Shown: one piece after another, positions 23,840-31,513 of the stretch
Layout: every line of letters begins with the position of its first letter
Numbering within the stretch: the first letter of the stretch is position 1
From: a virus
Length of the DNA: 55,371 nt
Reading direction: 5' to 3' (one strand)
IMG/VR virus record: IMGVR_UViG_3300025133_000132
Coordinates: 1-55,371 of that record
Notes under the pieces: generated by a model
The model's database searches: none
The model's input: only the letters and a program-made list of their open reading frames with translations
What the model was told of the DNA's origin: nothing
Translations under genes and position numbers: made by a program

Positions 23840-24270
23840 AGAATCGAACCGAAGCCGAGTGGCTGCTCATCCTCCACAAGTCCCTGTCCCAGGCCTCAGA
23901 GGATGAGTGCGGGGTCGTCGTCGTCCTCGACCCAGCGGTGTACGAGTGGCTTCACGCTGACGTGCGGAAGCGCATCGGCGGGCCCGTCGCCAGTCGTCCC
24001 GCCTCGAAGGAGTGGTGGGAGAGTGGAGGCGGATCGGGCCAGGCGTACGTGAACGCCAGCGGCGAGATGATCCGGGACACGGTGCGCTGGCCCCGCCGCC
24101 CCCGACAGTTCCTCGTCTACGACCTGAACCAGGAGCGGCTGGAGGTCTACTGGGACAGGGAACAGGCCGCAGAGCGCATGCTGGAGACCAACGTTTTCGG
24201 CCTCTGGATCGACTGGACTCGGCAGACCGAAGCCAACGCGCAGGCTGCGCTCGACCGGGCGCTCTCGTGA
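23836..24270 (+). CDS. Hypothetical protein (144 aa)
   Basis: TTG start overlapping the preceding TGA (TTGA). Mixed alpha/beta sequence (EWLLILHKSLSQASEDECG, VVVVLDPAVYEWLHADV, RQFLVYDLNQERLEVYW). No motif is recognised. It is translationally coupled on both sides (TTGA and GTGA), so it belongs to the 23264-25003 operon. Confidence 0.7.
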   Translation: MKNRTEAEWLLILHKSLSQASEDECGVVVVLDPAVYEWLHADVRKRIGGPVASRPASKEWWESGGGSGQAYVNASGEMIRDTVRWPRRPRQFLVYDLNQERLEVYWDREQAAERMLETNVFGLWIDWTRQTEANAQAALDRALS

Positions 24271-24629
24271 GCGTGGGAAGCCGAGTCTTCCTGCCCCTGG
24301 GCCTTCGGGGTGCGATCGTCACCCGTGTCATCCAGCACCAGGGCACGACCTACTACCAGACGGATCGGCTGACCAAGGGGAACAAGACCCTCACGGTCCG
24401 GGCGCTGGACTGCACGCTCACGACTCCGGATCCCCGGGTGGTTCCGTACCGGGGGGACATGGTCATCCTGAACGAACGCCTGCTCCTCGTGTCCAGCGTG
24501 GAGTGGGGGCGGGACGAGACCGCCACCCCCTGGGTCACGGCGCAGAACCCGCTCGACTCGCACGACACGTGGAGCTCCACGCTGGAGCTGTGGCAGTCCG
24601 AGATGCGAGTGGCAGAGCTGGTCCCGTGA
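24267..24629 (+). CDS. Hypothetical beta-rich protein (120 aa)
   Basis: GTG at 24267 overlaps the preceding stop (GTGA); a second in-frame GTG lies two codons later. The sequence alternates beta-like stretches (GAIVTRVIQHQGTTYYQTDR, KTLTVRALDCTLTTPDP, DMVILNERLLLVSSVEWG). The fold is probably a small beta barrel, but no family is recognised. It is coupled to the next gene by another GTGA overlap. Confidence 0.65.
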   Translation: MSVGSRVFLPLGLRGAIVTRVIQHQGTTYYQTDRLTKGNKTLTVRALDCTLTTPDPRVVPYRGDMVILNERLLLVSSVEWGRDETATPWVTAQNPLDSHDTWSSTLELWQSEMRVAELVP

Positions 24630-25003
24630 GCCGGCGCTACCGACGAGACATGCAGCGAGGCCCGAGCCATCGAGGTGTACCTGGAGAAGGCACAGATCGG
24701 GCCGAAAACACCGGCGCGTACCGTCGTTCCGCCCAGCGAGATCCCGTTCTGACACCGGCGCGTACCTCCCACGTGAACGGGGGACCCTGGCGCAAGGACC
24801 TGATCATCGAAGCCCTCGCTACGCATGGGCTCCTGTCCGTGGCCGAGCTCGGGCGGGCCGCGCTCATGAACAAGTCCCTGGTCACGAGCACCCTCTTCTA
24901 CCTGCCACGCACGTGGGTGGGCAGGCGCAAGCACGCACGTGCGTGGGAGAAGAAGCGGGTCTATCGCTACTTCCTGGTAGCTGCCGAAGACGAGGAGCTG
25001 TAG
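24626..25003 (+). CDS. Winged-helix-like DNA-binding protein (125 aa)
   Basis: GTG start coupled to the preceding stop; an ATG eight codons later is an alternative. The first 55 residues are basic and low in hydrophobics. The end, KDLIIEALATHGLLSVAELG then NKSLVTSTLFYLPRTWVGRR, fits a winged helix-turn-helix. It is the last gene of the operon and a candidate transcription regulator of the neighbouring region. Confidence 0.65.
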   Translation: MSRRYRRDMQRGPSHRGVPGEGTDRAENTGAYRRSAQRDPVLTPARTSHVNGGPWRKDLIIEALATHGLLSVAELGRAALMNKSLVTSTLFYLPRTWVGRRKHARAWEKKRVYRYFLVAAEDEEL

Positions 25004-25047
25004 ATCGGCCTGGCTGGCGGGCTCAGCCACCGTTGCTGCCGCCGGGT

Positions 25048-25119
25048 TATATTGCTGTTGGCTCCCAACCGATGGGGGCTGCCCGGCTCGGCGGTTTCCG
25101 AGACCCAGACGGAGTGCAC
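25048..25119 (+). promoter_or_regulatory. Promoter -10 and two-hairpin leader, copy 2
   Basis: TATATT (25048-25053) is followed by hairpin 1, GTTGG/CCAAC with loop CTC (25057-25069), and hairpin 2, CTCGG/CCGAG with loop CGGTTT (25087-25102). GGAG and the ATG at 25120 follow. There is no clear -35, as in the other TATATT-type copies. Confidence 0.65.
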
Positions 25120-26838
25120 ATGAGCACGCAGACGAACGAGAACGAGACCACCATCATCCCCGTCCAGGCCTACGTCCTGAACGACATCATCATGCACGTC
25201 GGCACGGCGCAGGAGTGCATGAAGCACTTCGCCGAGAACAACTTCGGCGGACGCATCCTCTCGCACGTGGACGCCCTGGTCCTCGGGTTCGAGTACGCCC
25301 CGGACGTGACCATCCCGATGGACGAGGCCGAGCCGCAGCTCGACCCCGTGGAGACGGACAAGCTCATGCAGGCGACGGTCGCCGAGGTCGAGGCGATGAC
25401 CGAGCCGGGCGACGGGCTCGTGTACGTCGAGGGTGTGGGACGCGTGGCCCGCGCCGTGGCCGACGCCATCAACGCCGCCCGGGGCGGGGACGAGACCGAG
25501 CTGAAGTCCACGATGCAGGACGGGGACGTGGTCCACACGGGTGCGGACGGGACCGTCTCGCAGCTCGCCGTCCAGCGCATCGAGCGTCACCAGGATGCGC
25601 TCAAGAGCATCGGCATCCACCACGCCCCGCCCGTGTACGCCGCTGGTACCCGGGTCATCGGGTGGGGGAAGGACAACTTCCGCGTGTCCCGTGAGGAGTG
25701 GCGGAACCAGCCCGCCTTCGAGGAGTCCGGGCAGGCGATCATCGACGCCATCCAGGCGGAGGAGCGGGTAGACCTGCACACCAGCCTGCACAACCTGCGC
25801 ATGCAGGACGACGGGATCATCACGAGCGTGTCCACGGGGCAGAAGCTGGCGACCGAGGCGTGGGGCCTGAAGCGCCTGCTCCCCTTCATGCGGTTCCCCG
25901 AGGGTCACATGTACGACGGGAAGATGGTCGCCGAGGGAGCGGGCAACTACCTCATGCGCATGGACCCGGGTGAGCGGGCGCACCGGTTCAACCGGGACGT
26001 GATGCGGGCCGATGACCGAGCCGTCGTCCTCCGGACCCGGTCCGATGGCAACGGGGGCCGGGCGCTCTACGCCACGGTCTCGCAGAAGTACGACACCACG
26101 ATGGGCGGGGACGTGGCGCTCGACATCATGATGCGGGCGCTCGAAGGTCGGGGCTACAAGGGCTCGGTCATCTACGACCCGGAGACCACCCGGGTGACGG
26201 CGGAGGCCAGCTACCACGCGGACAAGGTCGTGGACCTGTCGGCGGGCGACGTGTTCAAGATGGGCCTGGAGTTCCAGACCCGGGACGACGGCGGCTCCTC
26301 GTTCAAGGGCGGACCGTTCTCCGTGCGAAACCTGTGCCTGAACCTGATCATCCTCGATCGTGCGAAGGGTGAGCAGGTCAAGTTCGTGCACAAGGGACGG
26401 CACGGCGACAGCAACCGCCTCGTGCGTGAGGTGCAGGCCGCCTTCACGAAGAGCCAGCGGGTCTTCGACCGGTTCGCCGACGAGTGGGGGATCCTCCGGG
26501 GCACGAGCATCAAGGACGTGAGCCTGTGGGGCAAGACGTTCACGTCCGTGGAGGACGCCCTCACGTACGCCGTGGAGGACAACCGCCTGGACGTGAGCCT
26601 GAAGGACAGCATCCTGGTCGAAGCGCTCCTGAAGGGCTTCGGCAAGGAGCCGGGTGAGTCCCTCGCGGACATGATCAACGCCGTGACCCGGGCCGCGCAC
26701 GAGGAGGAGTGGGGGAACGCCGCTCTCGAACGTGAGCTGGAGCAGATCGCCGGGCGCGTCCTCGTCCCCGTCCTCGTGGAGCAGGCGAACGAGCCCGCCC
26801 GCAAGACGTTCGGCATGAGCCCCATCGCCCAGGCGTAG
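25120..26838 (+). CDS. DUF932-like phage protein (572 aa)
   Basis: The C-terminal half, with DVFKMGLEFQTRDDGGSSFK, GPFSVRNLCLNLIILDRAKG and a long helical end, resembles the DUF932 group of phage and plasmid proteins whose role is unknown. The N-terminal 150 residues are acidic. The start ATG is separated from the promoter-like TATATT by the two-hairpin leader. It is the largest accessory gene, alone in its transcript up to the hairpin at 26854-26879. The DUF932 similarity is from memory of the pattern and should be confirmed by profile search. Confidence 0.6.
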   Translation: MSTQTNENETTIIPVQAYVLNDIIMHVGTAQECMKHFAENNFGGRILSHVDALVLGFEYAPDVTIPMDEAEPQLDPVETDKLMQATVAEVEAMTEPGDGLVYVEGVGRVARAVADAINAARGGDETELKSTMQDGDVVHTGADGTVSQLAVQRIERHQDALKSIGIHHAPPVYAAGTRVIGWGKDNFRVSREEWRNQPAFEESGQAIIDAIQAEERVDLHTSLHNLRMQDDGIITSVSTGQKLATEAWGLKRLLPFMRFPEGHMYDGKMVAEGAGNYLMRMDPGERAHRFNRDVMRADDRAVVLRTRSDGNGGRALYATVSQKYDTTMGGDVALDIMMRALEGRGYKGSVIYDPETTRVTAEASYHADKVVDLSAGDVFKMGLEFQTRDDGGSSFKGGPFSVRNLCLNLIILDRAKGEQVKFVHKGRHGDSNRLVREVQAAFTKSQRVFDRFADEWGILRGTSIKDVSLWGKTFTSVEDALTYAVEDNRLDVSLKDSILVEALLKGFGKEPGESLADMINAVTRAAHEEEWGNAALERELEQIAGRVLVPVLVEQANEPARKTFGMSPIAQA

Positions 26839-26853
26839 GGGTCCACGAGTCCC

Positions 26854-26879
26854 GGGGTAGGGGCTTCGGCTCCTACCCC
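26854..26879 (+). terminator. UUCG-capped terminator hairpin
   Basis: Eleven base pairs close a TTCG loop (GGGGTAGGGGC / GCTCCTACCCC). It lies 15 bases after the DUF932-like gene. Its core GGGGCTTCGGCTCC is identical to that of the hairpin at 30401-30432. No U-run follows. Confidence 0.65.
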
Positions 26880-26904
26880 CTGCTCGTGCACTCCTGCATG
26901 ACGA

Positions 26905-26937
26905 CCGGGCGAACCCGGACACGAGGACAGAATCCCC
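26905..26937 (+). promoter_or_regulatory. Hairpin-2 type leader element before 26938
   Basis: CCGGG/CCCGG with loop CGAA (26905-26918) is followed by CACGAGGACAGA and the ATG at 26938. This is nearly the same arrangement as before 28303. Only the second hairpin of the leader family is present; the UUCG hairpin lies upstream in place of hairpin 1. Confidence 0.55.
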
Positions 26938-27366
26938 ATGCCCATCACAATCACCCTCGACACGGACCACAAGGCGCAGGTCACGGAACGGGAGGACGGC
27001 TGGTACTACTGGCTGTGCATCCCCTTCGCCGAGGAGCACGGTCCCGTGCCTACGCGTCGCATCGCAGCGGGACACGCCCGCATCATGAGCGTGTCCCACG
27101 AGGAGCAGCTCGCCAGCGACAACGAGCTGAAGGCCACGAACATCATCGCCAAGCACGCGCCCGTCATGCACACCCTCACCTGTGACTTGGACGAGGGCTG
27201 CTTCTGCTCGGACGCTCACCTCACCGAGTCGGTGCAGGCGACCCGTCGCCTGTTCCGCATCCTCGATCACGAGGGCTACGGGTACACTCTGTACGAGGAC
27301 GGCACCCTGCACTGGTCCTTCGGATCCCTGGTCATCCACGTCGAGATCGGGCAGGTGTCCCGATGA
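26938..27366 (+). CDS. Hypothetical protein with GYxxLxxDG motif (142 aa)
   Basis: Begins MPITITLDTDHKAQVTERED and includes WYYWLCIPFAEEHG. It ends ILDHEGYGYTLYEDGTLHW, a motif similar to VMTSKGYVSLYADGTV in the proteins at 28626 and 29039. A shared small domain is therefore likely. The ATG follows a leader hairpin and GAGGA. It overlaps the next gene by four bases. Function unknown. Confidence 0.7.
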   Translation: MPITITLDTDHKAQVTEREDGWYYWLCIPFAEEHGPVPTRRIAAGHARIMSVSHEEQLASDNELKATNIIAKHAPVMHTLTCDLDEGCFCSDAHLTESVQATRRLFRILDHEGYGYTLYEDGTLHWSFGSLVIHVEIGQVSR

Positions 27367-28028
27367 GTGCGCCCTTCAGCCTGCGTGTTCGGTGCCCCGC
27401 CTGCAGCAACATGTGCCCGGTCGCCACCCGTGATGAGCTCGCTGGAGACGCCGGCATCCAGTGGTCCGAGGACTACCTGGATGCCGAGTGGGCGGGCTCC
27501 ATGTTTGTGTATTGGGATGTTCAGAACCCCGAGCGAGGGGAGCACGGCGGAGTGCTCCTCGTGTGCGAGTGTGGGCACGTGTACGAGGAAGGCGAGCTGC
27601 TCCTCAAGCGGCTGGACCGGGGTCAGGTCCTCGACTTGCCGCCCATGCACGGACACGTGGGACGTGGGCTCGCCATCGACGAGGCCGCCATCCTCGATGC
27701 AGTCCTGCGCCTGCACCCGCAGGCGCGTATCGAGCAGCTCAGCTTCACGTACCGGTCCCCGACGCCTCCCCATTACGTCGCGACGAACAAGATCGATGCC
27801 GACGTGCTCGTACACTGGTCGTACCCGCACGAGGACGTGAACGTGAACGGAGGGATCCCGGTCGGGTCCTGGCACCGGGTGACCCGGGCTGTGATCTGCC
27901 GCACCGGCGCGTCGTACCTGGACGGCTCCCCGGTCAAGCTCTACGAGGCGGAGGACCTGCCGCTGAACGCACGTGACGCGCGCTACCTGTACGAGCGGAC
28001 CGTGCACCTGCGTGCGGAGCTCGGATGA
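27363..28028 (+). CDS. Hypothetical protein with N-terminal zinc-ribbon-like residues (221 aa)
   Basis: ATGA-coupled to the previous gene. The N-terminus has CPACSNMCP, and VLLVCECGHVYEEGELL lies near residue 70, giving two cysteine pairs that could bind one zinc. The rest is alpha/beta (EAAILDAVLRLHPQARIE, SPTPPHYVATNKIDAD). No family is recognised. It is coupled to a small membrane protein gene downstream. Confidence 0.7.
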   Translation: MSAPFSLRVRCPACSNMCPVATRDELAGDAGIQWSEDYLDAEWAGSMFVYWDVQNPERGEHGGVLLVCECGHVYEEGELLLKRLDRGQVLDLPPMHGHVGRGLAIDEAAILDAVLRLHPQARIEQLSFTYRSPTPPHYVATNKIDADVLVHWSYPHEDVNVNGGIPVGSWHRVTRAVICRTGASYLDGSPVKLYEAEDLPLNARDARYLYERTVHLRAELG

Positions 28029-28180
28029 AGCTGGCCTACGCCGTCGTCGCACTCATCTACGTGGCGTGCGTGGGTGGTGCGTTCACGTACCTGGGTCCGC
28101 GCGATGCGTTGTGCACGTGGATCGCCATCTCGTTCGGCTACCTCATGCTCTTCGCTGGACAGGAAGAGGACACCCTCTGA
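28025..28180 (+). CDS. Small membrane protein, two membrane segments (51 aa)
   Basis: ATG overlaps the previous stop (ATGA). The sequence is MKLAYAVVALIYVACVGGAF, a short turn (TYLGPRDA), then LCTWIAISFGYLMLFAG and an acidic tail QEEDTL. Two hydrophobic segments with a short loop would allow a hairpin in the membrane. A small holin or superinfection protein is possible, but there is no direct evidence. It is followed 22 bases later by a terminator. Confidence 0.65.
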   Translation: MKLAYAVVALIYVACVGGAFTYLGPRDALCTWIAISFGYLMLFAGQEEDTL

Positions 28181-28202
28181 AGCCGCCATCCAGGCGGATC
28201 GA

Positions 28203-28234
28203 CAACCCCGGCTTGGGTTTCTGAGCCGGGGTTG
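28203..28234 (+). terminator. Intrinsic terminator-like hairpin
   Basis: An 11-bp stem, CAACCCCGGCT/AGCCGGGGTTG, with a 10-base loop lies between the 51-aa membrane gene and the next promoter-like box. The next -10 (TATGTT) begins only four bases later. Confidence 0.7.
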
Positions 28235-28237
28235 TGT

Positions 28238-28302
28238 TATGTTGGTTTCCTGACACCGAGTCAGGCCGACCCGGCGGTTCCCGGGATCACGAGGACAGAC
28301 AC
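28238..28302 (+). promoter_or_regulatory. Promoter -10 and two-hairpin leader, copy 3
   Basis: TATGTT (28238-28243) precedes hairpin 1, CCTGAC/GTCAGG with loop ACCGA (28249-28265), and hairpin 2, CCCGG/CCGGG with loop CGGTTC (28270-28285). CACGAGGACAGACAC and the ATG at 28303 follow. Confidence 0.65.
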
Positions 28303-28626
28303 ATGACCAACCCCAGTGCGTTCCTGCGCACCTATACGAACCCCGCATCCGCAGACGTGGCCGCCACGGTGGCGAGCGAGGTGCTGAGTGAGAAGCTCGG
28401 TGCCCGAGTCATCGTCACGTACGAGGAGGTGGCCCCCTACGAGTACATGCTCACGCTCCCGGAGAGCCTGGAGCTGGTGCCCGCCACGGGCATGGTGCAC
28501 GACATGCCGCTGAAGCAGAAGCCCTTCGCCCCGGCGGAGCACTCGATGCTCCTCGTGTGCGACGAGGACGGACGGGTCAGCGAGCCCACCACGTACCCGC
28601 TCACCCACACCGGCCTGGAGTCCTGA
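28303..28626 (+). CDS. Hypothetical protein (107 aa)
   Basis: The ATG follows GAGGA after the third two-hairpin leader. The sequence includes SADVAATVASEVLSEKLGARV and a beta-like SMLLVCDEDGRVSEP. No motif is recognised. It is coupled to the next gene (TGATG) and opens the five-gene operon 28303-30380. Confidence 0.7.
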   Translation: MTNPSAFLRTYTNPASADVAATVASEVLSEKLGARVIVTYEEVAPYEYMLTLPESLELVPATGMVHDMPLKQKPFAPAEHSMLLVCDEDGRVSEPTTYPLTHTGLES

Positions 28627-29036
28627 TGTCCCTCAGCATCCTGCTTTCGTTCGTGTCCGCCATGCGTGAGGTCGGAGCCATGCGTGACCGCTTGTCCAAC
28701 GACCCCGCCACGGATGACGTGCCCTGGGACAAGGCGGCCCAGTGCTTCGACGACTGGGCCGCCGACCACCTTGCGCAGGTCATCGCCAAGTACGACGACA
28801 TGCGCCTGGACGAGGTCGGCGGGCTCACCATCGCGGACCTCACGTGGCTGTACGAGGGGTGGCAGGAGCGGCTCGCCGCCAACGCCCTGCCCGACGACCA
28901 CGAGGATCACGACCGGGACGACGGGTACGAGGACGTGATGACGAGCCTCGGGTACGTCGCCCTCCACATGGACGGGCGCGTGTCGGTCTTCAACGGTCCC
29001 GAGCGTACTCTCGTGCACCTGTCGGAGGTGTTCTGA
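28626..29036 (+). CDS. Hypothetical protein with VMTSxGYV motif (136 aa)
   Basis: Coupled start (TGATG). The acidic C-terminus DDHEDHDRDDGYEDVMTSLG, then YVALHMDGRVSVFNG, shares the VMTSxGYVxLxxDGxV pattern with the next gene, and in looser form with 26938. The N-terminal part is helical (MSLSILLSFVSAMREVG). The pattern suggests duplication of a small domain in this cluster. Function unknown. Confidence 0.7.
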   Translation: MSLSILLSFVSAMREVGAMRDRLSNDPATDDVPWDKAAQCFDDWAADHLAQVIAKYDDMRLDEVGGLTIADLTWLYEGWQERLAANALPDDHEDHDRDDGYEDVMTSLGYVALHMDGRVSVFNGPERTLVHLSEVF

Positions 29037-29038
29037 TC

Positions 29039-29500
29039 ATGCGGACCATCACACACAAGGGGTACACCATCGAGGCCTTCAGCTCCATGTACATGGACTG
29101 GGGACTGTGCATCAGCGTGGGCGATCACCAGCTCATGTACAACCCGAGCTGTCTCTCGAACGAGAGCTGGGGTGCCACGTACGAGGACGACGACGGCAAC
29201 GAGTTCGACGAGGGCATCCCGTGGACGGACGAGCAGTGGTGCGAGTGTCTGCGTGACGAGGCCGACGACTTCATCGAGGCCTACGTGCAGGAGCACAAGG
29301 CGAACCCTGACTGGGGCGCGCTCACGGCCCACGACATGGCTCACCTCGTGAACGAGTATCACTCGTACAAGAGCGGGTTCGGAAACGACTGGTCGTCCGG
29401 CTACTACGACGTGATGACCAGCAAGGGCTACGTCAGCTTGTACGCAGACGGGACGGTCTACGCTCACGGACGTGAACTCGTGGACCTGGGGGTGCGGTGA
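29039..29500 (+). CDS. Hypothetical acidic protein, paralogous C-terminus (153 aa)
   Basis: ATG two bases after the preceding stop. Rich in Asp/Glu, Tyr and Trp (ATYEDDDGNEFDEGIPW). It ends GYYDVMTSKGYVSLYADGTV, the same motif as in the gene before it. Strong acidity would suit a DNA mimic or protein adaptor, but this is speculative. It is coupled to the next gene (TGATG). Confidence 0.7.
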   Translation: MRTITHKGYTIEAFSSMYMDWGLCISVGDHQLMYNPSCLSNESWGATYEDDDGNEFDEGIPWTDEQWCECLRDEADDFIEAYVQEHKANPDWGALTAHDMAHLVNEYHSYKSGFGNDWSSGYYDVMTSKGYVSLYADGTVYAHGRELVDLGVR

Positions 29501-30159
29501 TGCACTGCCACCACACGAACCCGCACATCCTGATGATCGGCGACCCGGGCAAGGTCGCTGCGTACAGCTCGGTCGGCAGCTACCCGATCGTGTACCTCAC
29601 GAACAAGAGCGAGTCCCTGTGCGCTACCTGCGTACAGGGAGACCTCGATCGGCTCTCCCTCATGGTGCGGGACGACTCGAGTACGTACGTGAACGGACAC
29701 GGGGCGAACTGGGAGAACCCGCAGCTCACCTGCTCCTGGTGTGAGACCCCGATCGAGTGCGCGTCCGAGCCGGAGCCCAGCCAGCTCGTCACGCTGCGCG
29801 AGGCCTCGGAGCAGATGCCGCGCAAGCACTCCCGGATGAACGCTCGTGCGTACAGCGAGGGTGTGGACAAGGCGTTCGACACCAGCATCCAGGCGGTGGC
29901 CGAGCTGATCGGCCTCGTGGACACGGACGTGGAGCCGGACGAGTGGATGCCCAAGGTCATCGAGCTGTTCCCTCACATGGACGAGCGCATCCGAGTGCGT
30001 GCGTTCCAGTGCCTGGACGAGCGCCCCGGGTACGTCGGGTACTCCGTGTGGACGCTCGACGGAGCCGAGCTGCGCTGGCACCACAAGCTCCGCCAGGTCC
30101 GGAACCACCACGTGTGGGGCCCGAAGCTCTTCGTGAGCCTGCGTACGGGAGGTGCGTGA
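29500..30159 (+). CDS. Hypothetical protein with two CxxC pairs (219 aa)
   Basis: The start shares a base with the previous stop. CATC (near residue 41) and CSWC (near residue 78) form a likely zinc ribbon in the first 90 residues. A helical region (SEGVDKAFDTSIQAVAELIG) and an alpha/beta end (VGYSVWTLDGAELRWHHKL) follow. No family is recognised. TGATG coupling joins it to the following 73-residue gene. Confidence 0.7.
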   Translation: MHCHHTNPHILMIGDPGKVAAYSSVGSYPIVYLTNKSESLCATCVQGDLDRLSLMVRDDSSTYVNGHGANWENPQLTCSWCETPIECASEPEPSQLVTLREASEQMPRKHSRMNARAYSEGVDKAFDTSIQAVAELIGLVDTDVEPDEWMPKVIELFPHMDERIRVRAFQCLDERPGYVGYSVWTLDGAELRWHHKLRQVRNHHVWGPKLFVSLRTGGA

Positions 30160-30380
30160 TGCTGCCCGACTGGCTGTACCTGCTCGAAGGCCAGCTCGTG
30201 TGCTGGGTGAGCGAGGACCACGAGGAGGTCGTCACCTGGAACCGCTCGCTCACGTTCAACGTGTACGTGTGGACGGGCGACGAACTCCAGAACGTGGACG
30301 TGTTCACGGCGGTGGAGATCCCCAACGACCCCAGGGGCTACGCCATCGACCGGTACCGGGAGCTGGCCTCGTACGAGTAG
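30159..30380 (+). CDS. Small hypothetical protein (73 aa)
   Basis: Coupled start (TGATG). Aromatic and acidic (MLPDWLYLLEGQLVCWVSED, TFNVYVWTGDELQNVDVF), probably a compact beta fold. It is the last gene before the UUCG terminator at 30401-30432. No family is recognised. Confidence 0.65.
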   Translation: MLPDWLYLLEGQLVCWVSEDHEEVVTWNRSLTFNVYVWTGDELQNVDVFTAVEIPNDPRGYAIDRYRELASYE

Positions 30381-30400
30381 CCTGAGCACCTGCGCATACC

Positions 30401-30432
30401 GAAAGGCTCGGGGCTTCGGCTCCGGGCCTTTC
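30401..30432 (+). terminator. UUCG-capped terminator hairpin
   Basis: A 14-bp stem, with two G-U pairs, closes a TTCG loop: GAAAGGCTCGGGGC / GCTCCGGGCCTTTC. It lies 20 bases after the 28303-30380 operon. The core is shared with 26854-26879. Confidence 0.8.
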
Positions 30433-30569
30433 CTGCGTCTGGACATCGAAGCGTAGGCGCGTAGCGCCCTGGTCCTGGTCCCCGCCCCTCGCATGCGCCC
30501 CGCGCGCACGCACGCATGACGCACGTACGAGGGGACCGAGTCCTGGAAGGGCAGGAAAAAGCACCGTGC

Positions 30570-30641
30570 TATATTGGCCGTCCGGCCTCACTGGGGGTCG
30601 GGGCACCGGGGCCGTTCCCGGAACACACGAGAGAAGACACC
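30570..30641 (+). promoter_or_regulatory. Promoter -10 and two-hairpin leader, copy 4
   Basis: TATATT (30570-30575) has TG one base upstream (extended -10). Hairpin 1 is GGCCG/CGGCC, directly after the -10. Hairpin 2 is CCGGG/CCCGG with loop GCCGTT (30606-30621). ACACGAGAGAAGACACC and the ATG at 30642 follow. About 130 bases between the terminator and this element show no gene. Confidence 0.65.
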
Positions 30642-31376
30642 ATGACCACCAACACGAACGCCATCGCCTGCAGCCGTTGCCACGCTGAGATCATCTTCAA
30701 CGCTGGCGATCTCCGTCGGAAGCTCACGAGCGCCACGCCCACGATCCGTCTCGGCAAGGTGCCCGGATCCGTGATGCACACGGATACGAAGTGTGGGACC
30801 TACAACACGGACAAGGGACGGGCTACGACGCAGGCGAACAAGGCCGTTCTCACGGCCTGGGGGATCAAGATGCTCTCCACCAAGGCGAGCGAGAACCACG
30901 CGTACCCGGACACCCTGATCGGTGGACGCCTGGAGTACGGAACCCCGAAGAGCGAGCCCAGCAAGGCCGCTCCGAAGGCCTCCCCGAAGCCCAGCAAGGC
31001 GAGCACCGAGACCGATCCGGTTCTCGTGTGGGCTCGTGAGCAGGGAGCGACGGACGATGACGTGAAGCTGATCCAGGCGAGCCGCTCCGGAGCTGTCCCC
31101 GCTCACATCGTGAAGGCCTCGCTCTCCTCGGATGCCCTCGCTCCCTGCCTGGACGCGTCCTGGTCGGTCCCGAAGCCCGCACAGGCTGAGCTGCTCCCGG
31201 AGACGGGCAAGGTGCACGATCTGGACGGTGACACGCTCCGCGCGATGTGCATCGTGGTCGCGATGTCCGAGCAGCCCCTGTTCGGTCACGTCGTCGCCAC
31301 GATCAACGGGAAGAGCTTCCGGATCCCCGTCAAGCTCCCGAGCACCATCGTCGGCAACGTCCTGGACGCTTCGTAG
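30642..31376 (+). CDS. Hypothetical protein with N-terminal zinc-finger residues (244 aa)
   Basis: N-terminal C-x2-C (IACSRCHAEIIF) and a later H/C pair (MHTDTKCGTYN) suggest one zinc site in the first 50 residues. A Lys/Pro/Ser-rich linker (EPSKAAPKASPKPSKAS) follows, and then a folded C-terminal part (DTLRAMCIVVAMSEQPLFGH, ATINGKSFRIPVKLP). The start follows the fourth two-hairpin leader. Function unknown; a nucleic-acid-binding role is plausible. Confidence 0.7.
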   Translation: MTTNTNAIACSRCHAEIIFNAGDLRRKLTSATPTIRLGKVPGSVMHTDTKCGTYNTDKGRATTQANKAVLTAWGIKMLSTKASENHAYPDTLIGGRLEYGTPKSEPSKAAPKASPKPSKASTETDPVLVWAREQGATDDDVKLIQASRSGAVPAHIVKASLSSDALAPCLDASWSVPKPAQAELLPETGKVHDLDGDTLRAMCIVVAMSEQPLFGHVVATINGKSFRIPVKLPSTIVGNVLDAS

Positions 31377-31450
31377 TGGGCAGCATGTTCGCCGGCATCG
31401 TGTGGGCCATCCTCGCGATCCTGCTGCTGTCGTTCATCGCTACTGAGTAG
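31376..31450 (+). CDS. Single-pass membrane miniprotein (24 aa)
   Basis: GTG shares a base with the preceding TAG. The whole product, about MGSMFAGIVWAILAILLLSF plus IATE, is one membrane segment. Direct coupling and the terminator 20 bases after it support expression. It may be a regulatory membrane peptide, but its role is unknown. Confidence 0.5.
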   Translation: MGSMFAGIVWAILAILLLSFIATE

Positions 31451-31469
31451 CCACAGCTCTCAGACACGC

Positions 31470-31501
31470 AACGCCCACCCGGGTTCACTCGGGTGGGCGT
31501 T
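31470..31501 (+). terminator. Strong intrinsic terminator hairpin
   Basis: A perfect 12-bp stem, AACGCCCACCCG/CGGGTGGGCGTT, with an 8-base loop, 20 bases after the last gene of the rightward region. It is nearly symmetric and could also act on the other strand. Confidence 0.8.
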
Positions 31502-31513
31502 CCTGCGTTCGGG

